64,000 nt of DNA from Undaria pinnatifida (taxonomy: Eukaryota > Sar > Phaeophyceae > Laminariales > Alariaceae), in NCBI GenBank assembly GCA_012845835.1, contig JABAKD010000013.1, positions 10,797,201 to 10,861,200 of the forward strand. Reading direction: 5' to 3'. Positions 49,740 to 61,695 of the stretch are shown here, one piece after another; the stretch's first letter is position 1; every line of letters starts with the position of its first letter. The notes below the pieces were generated by a model. It made no database searches. It was not told the origin of the DNA and worked only from the letters and a program-made list of their open reading frames with translations. The position numbers were made by a program, and so were the translations under genes.

Positions 49740-50165
49740 TTGGGGGTATATACCCCTAGATGGCATCTATCTGTGGTACCTTTTAGAGAGCATCTATGAT
49801 ACCTTTTTGAGGGCATGTATGGTACCTTTTTGAAGGCATCTATAATAACCTTTAGGAGGACGTCTACCTTTGAGAGCACCTATGGTACCTTTTTGAGGGT
49901 ATCTATGATGCGTTTAAAAGGGCATGTATGGTACCTTTTTTAGGGCGTCCATGATACCTTCAGAAGGAATATGTTACACCTTTTTGAGGGCATCTGTGGC
50001 ACCTTTTGTTGAGGGCATCTATGGTACCTTTTTTGAGGGCATCTATGGTACCTTTTTGAGGGGGTCTATGGTGCCTTTTTGAGGGCATCTATGATACCTT
50101 TTGGGAGGGCATCAACCTTCAGAGGGAGTCTATGATACCTTTAGAGGGCATCTACCGTTTAGATG
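49740..50165 (+). repeat. ~28-bp tandem array after the stop codon
   Basis: Around fifteen variants of GAGGGCATCTATGGTACCTT + TTT, starting within 20 bases of the TAG at 49722. It would fall in the 3' UTR of the SCAMP-fusion gene if the transcript extends that far. Confidence 0.7.
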
Positions 50166-50839
50166 GCACATACCTTTACATAGATACATTTATTTTGTCG
50201 ACATTTTTTTTTCTGAATTATATTTTCCTGGCCGGGTGTTCATTACGGGGAGGGGGGAGGGGACGAGGGAGTCGGAAAGTAATGAGGGGTAGGCGGGGGG
50301 GGGGGGGGGAGAGAGGGGGGGTGGGGGTCCGATTCTGGTCTGTCTTCGGGGGGGGGAGATTCCGGGAGAACGCCAAAAGTGCGGTTTCGCTAGGGCAGGG
50401 TCAAAAAGTGTCAAGTTATTTTTGTTTTTTGGTTTCTGTTTTTTTAGTTTTAGACGCAACTTTTTCGGTAACGAGGCGTTTTATCACGGGGGGGACGGGA
50501 GACGGCGGAAGACGATATTATGCTCCGCTGGACGGAAGGCTTATGAACGTTGGGGTATGAATATGAGTACCAAGCGATCCTTTACGTTTCCGTGCAAAGT
50601 GGTACGTACGTACGGCCTTTCTGCCTTATCTCGCTATCTCTCTCTCCTCACCCACAACCACCGTGACCTGAGCTCCTTTTCCCCGTCCCTGCAGGCAAAA
50701 TGTCCCATCTGTCTGTCTCTGTTTTTGTTTTGTTTTGTTTTTGGTCCGGTACCGCACGCACAATTCGTTCGCTATTAAGAACGTTGTCGTGGAGATTTCG
50801 ATGTTTTGTGCGCGGTTGTGCTCACGCTAATATGGCAGG

Positions 50840-51490
50840 CCCTGGTGTGTACTGGTGGGATCCCGTTGTGTGTACCCTGGGATTCCTGCGGGTGTGTACT
50901 GTGGGATGCTCTTTTTGTCTACGGTAGCATATTCCCTTCCCTGTACTGGGGGGTGGCCATGGGACCCGTTTGTCCCTCCCATGGAACGCCCTAGTGTGTG
51001 CACCGTGGGATTACCTTGTGTGTACCGTGGGATTTCCTCGCATGTGCCTTGGTGTGCCCGTGTGTGTCCCGTGGGATGCCGTACCGTGGGATTCCCTTGT
51101 GTGTACCGTGGCATGCTGTACCGTGGGATTCCCTTGTGTGTACCGTGGCATGCTGTACCGTGGGATACCTTTGTGTGTACCGTGGCATGCTGTACCGTGG
51201 GATACCTTTGTGTGTACCGTGGCATGCTGTACCGTGGGATACCTTGGTGTGCACCGTGGCATGCTGTACCGTGGGATACCTTTGTGTGCACCGTGAGATA
51301 CCTATTGTGTGTTCCGTGGGATGCCCTGGTGTGTCCCGTGATGCTCCTTGGTGTCCCGTGATGTTCCTTTTGCCCCGCGGGATTGCTTTTGTGGTGCCCT
51401 GATGTATCCTTGCGTGTACCGTGGGATGCCCTTGTGTGTTTCGCGGGAATACCGTTATGTGTGTCGTGGAATCCCGTTGTGTGTCCCGCG
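50840..51490. repeat. 21/42-bp tandem array of GTGTACCGTGGGAT
   Basis: Units of TGTGTGTACCGTGGCATGCT + GTACCGTGGGATACCTT, best kept at 51090-51290 and decayed at both sides. Both strands stay open for long stretches because the unit length is a multiple of three; no gene is inferred. Confidence 0.75.
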
Positions 51491-52589
51491 GGAGTTGATC
51501 CCGGCAAACGGTGGGAGAGATTGCCTTCCTCGGTAGGGTTTCAGTTTGATTGGCCCTGCCCTCTGCTATCCCTCGGTATCGAGTTCTGCTGTCCCGCGGT
51601 ATTTTTGTCCCGGAAGCCTCGCGGGTAGGGTGCCGGTAGTGCTCCGCGCTCCGCGTAAGTACAGCAGGGTGGCTGTCTTTAGCTGTGCGGGGAGGTAGGG
51701 GAGTGGTGCGGAGTAGGGCGGAGATTGGGGGATGGAGGAGGTAGATGGGGGCGGTGGAGGAGGGCTTCAATGCCACCGAGGAAAGGGCGCAAGGGGGAGG
51801 GGGGGGAAGAGGCAGAGAAAGGTTGCGCTTCGCAAAAGCTCGTGGGAGGAAATAAGGGAGGCAACAATAACAACGACGACAACAACAACGACATAATTAT
51901 AACAGCAACGAAGTAGGCCCTGCTGCTGCTTTTGCTTCGCTGCATTGCATGTTCTCACGTTTTATCTTTTGTAGTCTCTCGGCAGCGCTTAGGAGCTGTC
52001 CCACCGGGCACACGAAGGAAGAAAATGGCTCTGTCACGTTCCGCGTTCTTCGTCGCAATAAAAAAATAAAAAGGTTGCGCTCAAACCGGTCGCAGGGTCT
52101 TTCTGTCTGTCCTACCTTTTGTTGGTCATGCCCAAGAATTCGACGTGTTTTTTTCTGGCGGGAGCCTTGTTGCTGTTTCCTCTCACGGGTTTCACGTCGG
52201 GTTGGCATGTACACGGGCGGGGACAATGGATAGATAGGCTGGGTCAACACCTCAACCTTTCCTGTGTTTTTTTTTTTGTGTGGGTGTTTTGCATATTTTT
52301 CTGGCGGTGTTATTTCGCATATTTCCGACAGTGCCGGCTATTATTTCACGTACGGGTTAATTGCGGGCATGTCGAAGTTGCGCCAGGTGGGGTGGTCGAG
52401 GGGCAAAAAATAATAATGAGAGGACGGAGAAAAATGGCTGAACCGCATACATACATGATACGTGTTACCCTGGTATTGGTTGTGACCCCTTTCGAAGTCT
52501 GTATCCACGTTTTTGGGGGGAATTACTTGAATTTTATGTGGGGTCATTTTTGCAGTTGTGCTAAAAAGGGTTGAGCTGCAGCAGCAGCC

Positions 52590-52960
52590 GCGGTCTTAGA
52601 GCGCCGCCTACTTTGACCGCGGCTGCTGCTGCTGTGGGTGGTGGTGGTGGTGATGGTGGTGGGGTCGGTGCTGGTGGCGGTGATGTCGGTGCTGCTGATG
52701 CTGTCTGTTTCTGGTGGTGGTGGTCTGCTGCTGATGACAATAAGGTTGCCGCTGCTGCTGATGATGCGGTTGCTGCTGCTGCTGCTGCTGCTGATACTGT
52801 TGCTGCCGCCGCCGCTGCTGTTATGCTTTACGCAGAAAGATGCTAGCTGCTTCGACGGTTCATTGCTGCTGCTATTGCTGCTGTTGCTGCTGCTGCTACT
52901 GCTGCTGCTGCTGTTGCTGCTGCAGCTGCTGCTACTACTGCTTTGCTGCGGCTGTTGCTA
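52590..52960. repeat. CTG-rich microsatellite
   Basis: CTG, GGTGG and CCG-type triplets with interruptions. Long Leu, Ala or Cys frames here are compositional. No gene seen from 51490 to 53320. Confidence 0.8.
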
Positions 52961-54029
52961 GCTTCTCGTTCCGCGGCTGTGGGGAGGGGGGAGAGAGATC
53001 GGGGCGGGTTAGTATTATTGTCCATGTTACGTTTGCACGAGAGGGGAGCTGGGGACGAGAAGGGAGGGATGGAGGGGGGGGGGGGGGGGGGGGCGAACAC
53101 GCTTCGTCTTGTTTTTTTCGCTCTTTCGTTATTCTCGTGGGAAACGGCAAAAAAGTCGGAAAACTGGCCCTTCTTTTGAGTCGATTTGACTCACTCGATC
53201 CGCCCGTCATAGTATTGTTAGCCGATGGCGGCGGGGAGGGCGGGGTAGGGGCACCGGACAAACTTTATAAAAATCGAGGCAGCAGCAAAGACATTTATGA
53301 TTACTGCTGATCTTTCTTCAAGGCTCTTGACGGGTCGGGTTGTGATCCGGCCCATGAATCGGGTCAGGAGGCTTGATTAATACTTGCGGGTCGAGTCGGG
53401 TCCGGTAGGCCAAAACCCCATGGGGTCGGATCGGGTCCGGCCGGGTCGGGTCGGGTCACGAGGTTATCAAAATCTCACGAGGTTATCAAAATCTCACGGG
53501 TCGGGTCAGGTCACCCTGTCTGTTCTGATCCGACCCGCAAGAAGCGATCCAACCCGTGAAAAGCGCTGTAGATTTTGGGACCCGTTTTGTGTGGTCCCAA
53601 AAAATTCCACCCTAAAAAAAATGACCAAATCAGACAACCGCGGGTACGAAATGCCTAACTAACTAACAAAATTGGTCTACAAAAATTCTTGACAGAAGTA
53701 AAACCAAAAGGATATCAGGTACGTATAGATACACTTTTTCCAGTTTTTTTTTTGTGATGGTATCATGTTTGTGATTTGGGATATATGTGTGTCGTGTTCG
53801 CTCGAATAACGCTCTACGATGGTGAATGCTTCGAGATTACACTGCGTTGGTACGATTATACCCCTTGTGCGGAGTTAAAAGTCGTTCCTCCACCCTGCAC
53901 AGCATTTTCTAAATCGGTCGGCATTTATTTGTCTTTAGCCATCAAAAAAGGCTTATGCACCTGCTGTTGTAGCTACCAATCAATGTCAAGGTATTAATAT
54001 TAATACCCAAGGGTGTTACTCTGTTTGAT

Positions 54030-54360
54030 TTGTGGTGTACAAGGTTGACCAATGACCTACCCGAAACTACACGCCTTGTAACAATTCCCCTCCTTGAAAC
54101 GGCGGGCAGGACACGGGTCGGCCGGACTCACGGGGGCGGGCGTGTCAAATCCACGCTGTTCCAACTCCTGAGGACCCAGGGAGTAAAAAACAAAATCAGG
54201 TGTTCGATGTCAATGGGGAAATTTCTTACTTCAAAAAAAAAGTTTATTATTGTTGCTGGTCGACGGTGAGGTTTACAATTGAGGTCGCGATTATTCCAAA
54301 AAAACAGGTCTTGCCGACGACGCCGCATTTGTCCGAACACGAGGAGGGTACTAATCCGGC
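54030..54360 (-). mobile_element. Family 2 SINE, second diverged copy
   Basis: Shares TTGACCAATG, CCTTGTAACA, ACGGCGGGCAGGA, GGGTCGGCCGG, TTTATTATTG and TCTTGCCGACGACGCC with 62300-62715 in the same order. The B-box region is degraded. It has only one internal unit. Confidence 0.5.
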
Positions 54361-54796
54361 TGACCATTGCGGGTGACTGTAGTAAACAGAACACACCATC
54401 AACACAAAAAAAAACATGTAACCCCCTGCTACATACAGTCATCCCACGCTATGGGTGTACGAGCAGATTCCAAGATTTTTCCGAGCTCCTAACATAAGAA
54501 GGAGATCGATATCTCACCAGAAACATTACCCTGGAAGGCGTTATTATTATTTTTGCCCTCCGACAGTACAGCAGCGTAGATGCCGTTCCGATGTAAATCG
54601 AATGTCCTTTCGTAAGGCAGTAGTATCTTTCTATGACGTCGAAGAACCCCTCCATAAAAGCAGTGGTATCTTCAGGCCCAACCATTTCCCCGTTTTTTTT
54701 TTTTCCTTTTACCACATATTCTCCTTTTATCCGCTGCTTCCTTTCCCTGCATTATTTCCCTCTACATTTGCTTTAGCTATTAGCCTACCTTAATCC

Positions 54797-55440
54797 TCGT
54801 CAACATTGCCACCCCAGGCCAGTGGCCGTAGTCCTCCGGCTTCTTCCTCCCTTCTCCTCGCGGCCTGGCGGTCCCTCAAAGCTAGTCTATATCGATGAAC
54901 TCTGCGCGAAATCGCGACCTGAGTGGTCACAGAGATTATTTGGAATAGTCGCTCCTTGCAGACGCCTTTCCGCGCTTGGGACGATGCGTCCGTCCCTCTA
55001 ACGATGCTCGCCGCCACCTGGTCGATCAGGTCGCCCCCTTCTTTTCCGAGGCGTTCAAAGCTTTCCACTGCGAGGGTGGCGAGTTTGTTGCTGCGCAGGT
55101 CGAAGGACACCTGTCCCCGACGAGCGTAATGGTTGCGCTTGCGTGCCTCGAAAGTGGAAGCAGCTGATCCGTTTCGATCCACGCTGCCTGCCCGCATGCG
55201 GACCCCCGCTTGTGGGTCCGCATACGTGACGTCGGGGAGTATAGAGTTGGCGCGATACTCCGATGCCGTCGCATCTCGGAGTCCACCCGCCTCGATAACA
55301 ATGTCCATTCGCAAATCCCTGTTTGCGTGGAACGGGGCTCCGCTTTCCACTTGGTGGCGGATGGACTTGCGCTGGAGGGTGCGGGAGAGCGCGCGCACAA
55401 GGGGTTGGTGCTGGTCACCTGCGCGCTCGATCGGTGACAC
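54797..55440 (-). pseudogene. RT C-terminal endonuclease-like segment
   Basis: Reads QHQPLVRALSRTLQRKSIRH, then RDLRMDIVIEAGG and ILPDVTYADPQAG, and a long basic helix rich tail. The D...E-x-G...D-V-T pattern resembles restriction-like endonuclease domains in RLE retrotransposons. It continues the zinc segment in another frame. Confidence 0.5.
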
Positions 55441-55444
55441 AATC

Positions 55445-55922
55445 GCGCATGCCGCGCATTGACCTCTGCTTCATCGCAGCATGGGCACCTCGCCGTCAGG
55501 AATTCCTCTATCCCCAGAAATCTCTTCCCCGCAGTCACGAACTCCGATGCAGGGATGGTTCTAGCTGAGTCTACGAGCCTAGCCCCTAGAAAGGCGGTAG
55601 CCCCTGTTCTCGATAGACTCCATTGCCGGACCTTGGCCAAGCCTCGCGTCTTCTTCTCGCCTTGAGAGTCGTCTGTGTCTCGCTGGGGCCTCGTCTCGGG
55701 GAGCTGGTCCAGCGAAGCGACGTACCTCTCATAACGAATTCGGTTTACCAGCTTACCCAGTCTATGCTGCGCTTTGCTGGATCTGATAGTTTCGACGTCG
55801 TGTGCAGGCAACACGTCTGCAATTGATTGCCCTGAGGTACCTTGCTCTCCTGCTCTAAAGGCACTGTCCCGACAGCTTTCCGGCACGATGTTCGCCACGG
55901 CCTCCTCTAAAAACCCATGCAC
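55445..55922 (-). pseudogene. RT C-terminal zinc-binding segment
   Basis: Frame from MHGFLEEAVANIVPESCRDS through SLSRTGATAFLGARLVDSAR to the C-x-x-C...H...CH cluster. After the cluster this frame loses sense and the neighbouring frame takes over, which marks a frameshift near 55440. Confidence 0.6.
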
Positions 55923-55965
55923 ATCGCGGAGGTCCCTGACACTGTTCCAGATGCGCCGTACAAGG

Positions 55966-56499
55966 TCAGAATGGGGCAGCTCCCTCCGGACTTTTCCCCC
56001 CTATAGCGCCGGACAGACCAGCAAGCACCTCCAGCACCGTCGCAACCAAGCTTCCAGCGGATGCTGACATCCTCCGGGCTTCAGCCGACGACAGCCCAAA
56101 CCCTCCGGCCCCCGTGGACAGGCTCGCCTGCGCCTGTTGATGGGGTTGTAGAGTCAGCATGTTTGTCGGGCACCCGTCCGCCAAAGACGACGATTCTTCT
56201 GCTGCCCCCGGGAGATCGAGCAGTTTCTTCAGCATCCACAAGGTGTTGCCATCTGCCTTTTGGTATGCAGCCAGCGATAGTTCTGGGCTCATCACGCGTT
56301 CAAGGTGGGAGGCTCGTTGCGCTGTAGAGCCGGTGGCAATCAGGTTGGCTGATTGATTGTCCGGCATGCGCGACAACATCCGCGCGAGTTGCTCCGCCCC
56401 CCCGTTTGGGACTATCACCATTGCCCTCTCCCTCGCGTATTCCGTCTCTTCGCGGGCTTTTGCCTCGTCGATTTTCGACTGATATACTCCATTAACCAC
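55966..56499 (-). pseudogene. RT thumb-like segment
   Basis: Contains MPDNQSANLIATGSTAQRAS and GAGGFGLSSAEARR, the GG-hydrophobic-GL-x-SA motif that follows the polymerase core in this RT family. The frame ends at a stop just before the zinc segment. Confidence 0.5.
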
Positions 56500-59230
56500 G
56501 GGAGCAAAAGGGTGAGGTCACTGCGTTCGGCAGATCAATCCCTCTCGCGCCGTTTCATCCTGCGAGTGCAGTAGAGCCGGCAGGATGTGCCACAGCTTGA
56601 TCGACCTCAAGAGTGATTGCGGCGTCTCCGATTGTGTGGTTCGGCGATGGTCTCCCAAGGCATGATTGAGGAGGCCAAGCACATGGGTGATAAGCTTGGC
56701 GTGGGCAGTAGCCAGCCTCGGCTGCACTTTGGCAACGGTGACTAAGCGTTGTTGGAGGTCCGCAAGGGAGAAATCATCGAACGATCCTGCAATCCCTTAT
56801 GTGCTTTGGTCCCAGAGATAGCAGAGGCCATCCTGGCGCCCTTCCTCACCATCGTCAGGTCTCCCCCCGAGTCCTGCTGCCGTAACGCATTGTCTAGGGT
56901 CGGCCTAAACTGCCGCTTCTATTGCTTCCCGTCTTCCATGGCGGATCGTGCATCCCCTTGCTCAGCAGAGAAGCGGCGCCTGCGCCCCGCGTCGTCTGAC
57001 CGCATTAACCACGCGGCGCGCATGCGTTGCACGTTAACGTCCACAGGGCAACCTCACCACTCGGTGTCCCCGAGCAGTTGTTGCTCTACAGCCCCCGCAG
57101 GTCGTACCGCTCTGGTCGCCTGCAATGAGTGCGCGAAGTTGCACTACGTCCCCTGGTGCTGGCCCTCCTCCCTCTCCGCCCCTTCCTCCCGTCTCTCCAC
57201 CGCCAACCCTTCGATCGGCAGGGGCCGAGGGAACCTCGCCCTTCCAAGTAGAGAGCTTCGCCTCCGGCTCGTGGGGGCTCCTCCCCCAGTTTCCGCCGCT
57301 CGTGATCCCCTTCCGGATCCGCGCGGTCGACCTCGTCTGCCTCTTGTGCTTCCCCCACCCTCTACTGCACCAGTGGACATAGACATAGTCGCTCCCGATG
57401 TTGCTGGGGTGACGCTGGGCTGCGTTAGGGGCGGCGGCGAGTGCCCCGGCGCCGTCGTCTCCCTGTTTCCGGCAGTTCGGGAGTATACCGTGGCTACAGA
57501 TACACCTCCTGGCTCCATTTGGTCCCTCACACCCCCGTCGCCTTCAGACGCTGGAGCTGCAGCTTCCGATGGTGTCACTCCCGCTGCTAAAGGGTCGCTT
57601 TCCCGCGCCAGGCCCGTCCCTTCCGCCGTTACCCTCGCCGCCGCTGGGGTGGCGCTGTGCTGACTCAGAGGGGGACGCAAGGGTCCCGCTACTGTGGAAT
57701 CCCCGTGTCCGACCATGAAGATGTTCTCCGCGGCTACATAATAAGCAGCGCCTCCTGCCTCCGCCTGCCCCCTTACCCTCGAGTCATCTTCAGACGCCGG
57801 GGCTGCTCCTTCCGGTAGCGTTACTTCCGTTGCTGACGGGTCACTCTCAAGCGCCGGGTCTGTTCCTTCCGGTGTTACCCCCGCCGCCGTCTGAGAGGGA
57901 GGCAGCTCATTCCCTGCCTCAAACAATGTTTGGGACCCGAGGGTCCACGCTGCCGAAAGGAGGAAGCACCTCACCCTCTTCCAGCGCTTTTCGAACCCCG
58001 AGGGTCCACCTCGTTAGGCGGTCCTCCCACGTGGAATCGAGGCCCGCCAAGAACTCTTGGACATGAGGTAGGATGTAGATCCATCGATTCAGGAGTCGGA
58101 GCACATCATTCTGCGGTCGGGTACCATACGCTGCGAAAATCTCACGGTCGTGACCGGCTGCCGCTCATCATTCCCTCGGTCGGGGGAAGTAGGCGCCGTG
58201 AGGCAGGCCAAGAGCATCGACGAACAAAGAGCACAACAGGAACGAAGAGGTTGGGCTGCTCCCATGGGCGTGGCCTTGGAAGGTCCTCAGCCAGCTCAGC
58301 CGGATGAAGGGGCCGATTTCTAGGCGGCCATTCCGAGCGACACGCGACGCATAGCTGTGGGTCTGCATGCCCACTTGCGAGGCGTTCCACACGATCCATC
58401 ATGCAGCGGGCATGCCCTTGCTCTCCGTGGGGACACGGAGCGAAGACATTCGCTCACGCAACCCGACCAACGATTAGGTGCTCTAGTAGTCCTAAAAAAT
58501 TGCTCGTAAAATTATCATACTTCAAAGTAACCGATTACTCGTAAAATTATCATACTCGAAGTACTAACCGATAGCTCCATGGTAGAGGAGCTCAACCGAT
58601 CAGAAAAAACACTTGGCCCAATTAAGTGCAGTCCCGAACGCGGGGTGACTCTACGGTAAGCCGTGCTTAGCCCTCATTCCTGTGTTCCCTCGTAATACTG
58701 GCAAAACGTTAGTCTATTACCTGCCGAAAGTGAAGCCTTACAACACTCTCCGCCCCACGAACGACGGGAGCGGCAGCAGGCAGCAGAAGAAACGGGACCC
58801 AGCCTACGGTGTAGGGGGGGATACCCCGCATGGCACTACCGAGATTTGACCGCTCGCGCAGGTAGCTTTCTTTGTGCCTCGTTGGAACGACGGGTCTCAA
58901 ATAATGGTTGACGGAGCAGCGTATCAAACAACTATATGGCGGTGCATGTCGTAAAACCGAAAGGCACAAAGCAGTGGGATAGCTTTTTCGCATGAGTAGC
59001 CTCGAGCCACTGAACAAAAAGAGGCCTTACAAGTAGCCCCCCTATTGTAGCCTTTGGTCGTGGCCGGAGACGGGACACCGCCATCGTGGTCAGATCACAG
59101 GCTGCTTGTTACCCTGAACCATCTGGGCGCTGTAGCCGTCATTGTTCCTTTTATGCTGGGTTTGCCCCTGTTGGCGTTCACGAGAATGGTTCGAATGAAA
59201 CGAAAGAGGAGCTTTTATTTTGTTTTTTTG

Positions 59231-59357
59231 AGCGTTAGGATTTTTCCTCGCTGCGGTACCGGGAAATGCGTGCGTACCAACGATCGATACGCCTCGTCGT
59301 TGTCGCCGAGTTGTCCGAGATCAGGGTGCAAGAAGCCGCTCTCGCGTTAAACAAATT
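59231..59357 (+). CDS. Possible exon, helical, unknown product
   Basis: GCGTTAG after a T-rich run could be an acceptor; then DFSSLRYREMRAYQRSIRLV and VVAELSEIRVQEAALALNKL follow, and TTG|GTGTCT could be a donor. The codon pattern looks protein-like, but nothing ties it to a gene. No family recognised. Confidence 0.25.
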
Positions 59358-59576
59358 GGTGTCTACGCTGCTTGGATGCGTGTGTGTATCTTCGTGGCAG
59401 TTCAAGCGGTGGCCCCGTGTTAGTTACAAGCTTTTCCCGCTGAGCTACTGTAGTTTAGCCACGTGACCAAACTAACGAGTAGGGCTTCCAACTAACAAAA
59501 GTACATCATTCCCAGGGCGCGGCAGTACGAGCGGTCCATTAAAGAAGGCCGCTCCATAAAGGAGCGTCAAAGGTCT

Positions 59577-60005
59577 TCATGGAGGCGCAGTCAGCGAGAA
59601 TCTCAGCATAGTGGTGACCATGTAGAGGCCAGCTGTTGGCATGTGAGTCAAGCCATGGGCCGGTCGGGCCGGCGATGGACACATTAACACGGTTAAAGCA
59701 CGATCCCGCCTACCATCCAGGCGACAGGGAACGCGCACGGCCCTGGCCGCGCCCATTACCGGCGGGTCGGGGGCCTCGACGGGGCGGATGCCCGCCCACC
59801 CGTCGAAGAAGTGGGGAACGAAGCAAACTTTGTCGCCATCGATTGCTGGCGTCTTGTTGCTATCAATGTCTAGGTTATCGAAGACCAGACACATGGCGTC
59901 CACAGTATCAAACGGCTTCGGCTCCATAGCCACAGTCCCCGGGTACAGCGTGGGCGTCAAGCTGGGGCACTGCTCGATAACCGTCATCCTAATCACTTGC
60001 GCCAC
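59577..60005 (-). CDS. Possible coding patch, unknown product
   Basis: A minus-strand frame reads MAQVIRMTVIEQCPSLTPTL, then DAMCLVFDNLDIDSNKTPAI and DGDKVCFVPHFFDGW, with ordinary amino-acid composition for about 90 residues. The downstream part degrades into Arg/Pro-rich sequence. I see no clear splice borders and recognise no family. Confidence 0.25.
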   Translation of the reverse strand: MAQVIRMTVIEQCPSLTPTLYPGTVAMEPKPFDTVDAMCLVFDNLDIDSNKTPAIDGDKVCFVPHFFDGWAGIRPVEAPDPPVMGAARAVRVPCRLDGRRDRALTVLMCPSPARPAHGLTHMPTAGLYMVTTMLRFSLTAPP

Positions 60006-60411
60006 AGCCTCAATCCCAGAAATTGAAACGCACCCACCCGTTGCCTGTCGCTACATGAACTTCCACGCAAAATTTCGGACAGAGAACGAAAAAGTGGCGC
60101 CCGAAGACACGCTAAATGTATGATTTTTCGTGCAGTCTTCCCCCGTGTCCACGGAGTCGAAATAACTGCGCAGTAGGCGCAGCAGTACAGTTTACGCGGC
60201 TGGCCTCATAGCTCCATCCTAGGGGGCTCGCTCGACCTGTGCAAAGAAATCGCCGATCAGGGTGGTGGGGTCGGCGGTCGAAGGCTTGACAGATGTGACT
60301 GCACGCACAATCGCGGGGCGGGCCAGTGGACCGGGTCGTCGGCGCCACTGTGGGCGAGTCGAAGGGCGATTACGAGGCTGAGGATTTCTTCGCTCGTTTT
60401 TTGGGCCAAAT

Positions 60412-60870
60412 ATGACGTATGTCTCATCTGGTTCTACGCCACATGTGCCGGAGTACCAGGCGGGCCTCGACGCCGAGCCTGACTCCATGGACGCTAAGGG
60501 TGCAAAGCGCGCTCGAGGACGGCGACGCGCTGCTTCTGTTCGCGGTGGAAGTGGCGGCCCGGCCGAACGGAAAGACGTTGGTGCTCGGGAGCGCCCCGAC
60601 AACAAGAAGGTGGTTTGAGCAGGGAAACGCGATTCTGGGTGCCACATGGAGCCACCAGAACGAGGGACACAGGGATGCAATACGAGCGGGACAATCCAGA
60701 CCCCTCCCGGGCAAGGCCTGTCGCCGCCTCGACAACACCGGAGGTGACGGCGTCTACGCCTAGTGTCGAAAAGAGTGGGGAGGTCGGTCCCAAAGGGTAG
60801 ACGAGGCCGATCAGAAGGACCCGCGAGGGGACCAAGAGGACACGGGAGGGGGACAACAGAAGAAGCCAGG
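60412..60870 (+). pseudogene. Possible decayed coding patch
   Basis: Successive frames give SALEDGDALLLFAVEVAARP with NGKTLVLGSAPTTRRW, then QYERDNPDPSRARPVAASTT, ending before AGCCAG|GTAAGG at 60870. The sense-like sequence changes frame at least once, so it may be a broken gene or retroelement. Confidence 0.22.
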
Positions 60871-61254
60871 TAAGGGTCGGGTCGGGTCATGAGGTGCTCA
60901 AATCTCGCGGGTAGGGACGGGTTACCCTGACTCTACCTGACCCGTGAAAAACCCTGAGCAAAAGGATGCACAAATGCCGCAGCATGAGTCAGAGTAGAAG
61001 GTAGATGGGCATACAATGAGAAAGGAAGATGGTAGGGTGCAGCAAGGGCAGTGCGTTGATTAGATCGGCGCCAAGCCGGCAGTAAACACAGCAGGGACGT
61101 AGAGTTCGTTTTATAGGTTTTCTTTTTTTTTACGGGCTTGGGCTTTCCTTGGTTTCCATCTACTTTCCTGAGAATGTTTATGAGTGACCGACATTGAAGC
61201 TTATTGCTGCGCTTTGGTTGTTGGATGGCGATAATAATAATATTAATGTTAGTA

Positions 61255-61460
61255 CATACAGTATTCGTGGGGACTTTTTCTTGTGCACAAACTGACTAGC
61301 GGAAAGCGCGAGAGCGTGAGTTAGCAACACTCGATGAAAAATCGACGAACAACGGGATTGCTGAACCCTATGCGCGATAAAAATTGAAGGCGAGAACCGG
61401 GAGGGGGGGAGGGACGACACCTGTGACCACAGCTTGTCCAGAAGATGGAAAATAGAAGTG
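61255..61460 (+). mobile_element. tRNA-derived SINE, family 1, 5'-truncated copy
   Basis: Begins inside the element (GTGGGGACTTTTTCTTGTGC) without the tRNA-like head and continues to TTGTCCAGAAGATGGAAAAT and an A-rich tail. Truncation at the 5' end is typical of target-primed insertion. Confidence 0.65.
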
Positions 61461-61695
61461 AAAAAAAAGCCCTACAAAAAAAAGAAGACAGTACTAGTTA
61501 CGTACCAAGGTACCTGATAGCCATGTTGACTATCGCTCCCACGAAAGAACACGCTTGAAACTGCTGTGAATGATTGATGTTATCATTTCGCTTGCCAACC
61601 GATACCATTTGGAAACGCGGCGGCAGGGGAGGAGCGAGTGTGTATGCCCCTGGCCTACCTGTATACACATCTGAAAGTTGCGGGAACTTGCGTAG

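Larger units (their letters stand above)
49725..54796. other. Gene-poor stretch after the SCAMP-fusion gene
   Basis: Holds the 28-bp and 42-bp tandem arrays, CTG-type microsatellite, a GGGTC element (53320-53560) and a family 2 SINE (54030-54360). Between 50170-50840, 51490-52590 and 53560-54030 I see nothing I can name apart from G runs and T runs. Confidence 0.6.
54797..57974 (-). mobile_element. Decayed non-LTR retrotransposon, palm domain apparently deleted
   Basis: Reading right to left on the minus strand: 57974-57144, a Pro/Glu/Ala/Ser-rich ORF with an internal duplication (about 44 residues, ESDP...AAPASE...VR), possibly ORF1; 56727-56518, an RT N-terminal-like piece with SIKLWHILPALLHSQDETAR; 56499-55966, an RT thumb-like piece with MPDNQSANLIATGSTAQRAS and TGAGGFGLSSAEARR; 55922-55445, with a zinc-binding CPCCDEAEVNARHARLCH; 55440-54797, with an endonuclease-like MDIVIEAGG...ILPDVTYADP. 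Stops and frame changes separate the pieces. The gap between 56518 and 56499 leaves no room for a polymerase core with a catalytic DD pair. The family is RLE-type RT, inferred from motif order. Confidence 0.6.
57975..61254. other. Mostly unassigned stretch
   Basis: Apart from the exon-like patches at 59231, 59577 and 60412 and a GGGTC element at 60868, nothing is recognised. A minus-strand frame at 58104-57919 (LLNRWIYILPHVQEFLAGLD) may still belong to the retrotransposon to the left. Confidence 0.4.

Noticed and set aside
50827-51776. Long overlapping ORFs on both strands
   Set aside because: A 42-bp tandem unit divisible by three keeps frames open; the protein is a monotonous repeat of the unit.
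52571-53310. Cys-, Leu- and Ala-rich ORFs
   Set aside because: Products of CTG and GGT triplet runs.
56749-57663. 304-codon plus-strand ORF
   Set aside because: Opposite the retrotransposon ORF on the minus strand; Ser/Pro/Arg-rich shadow with no motif.
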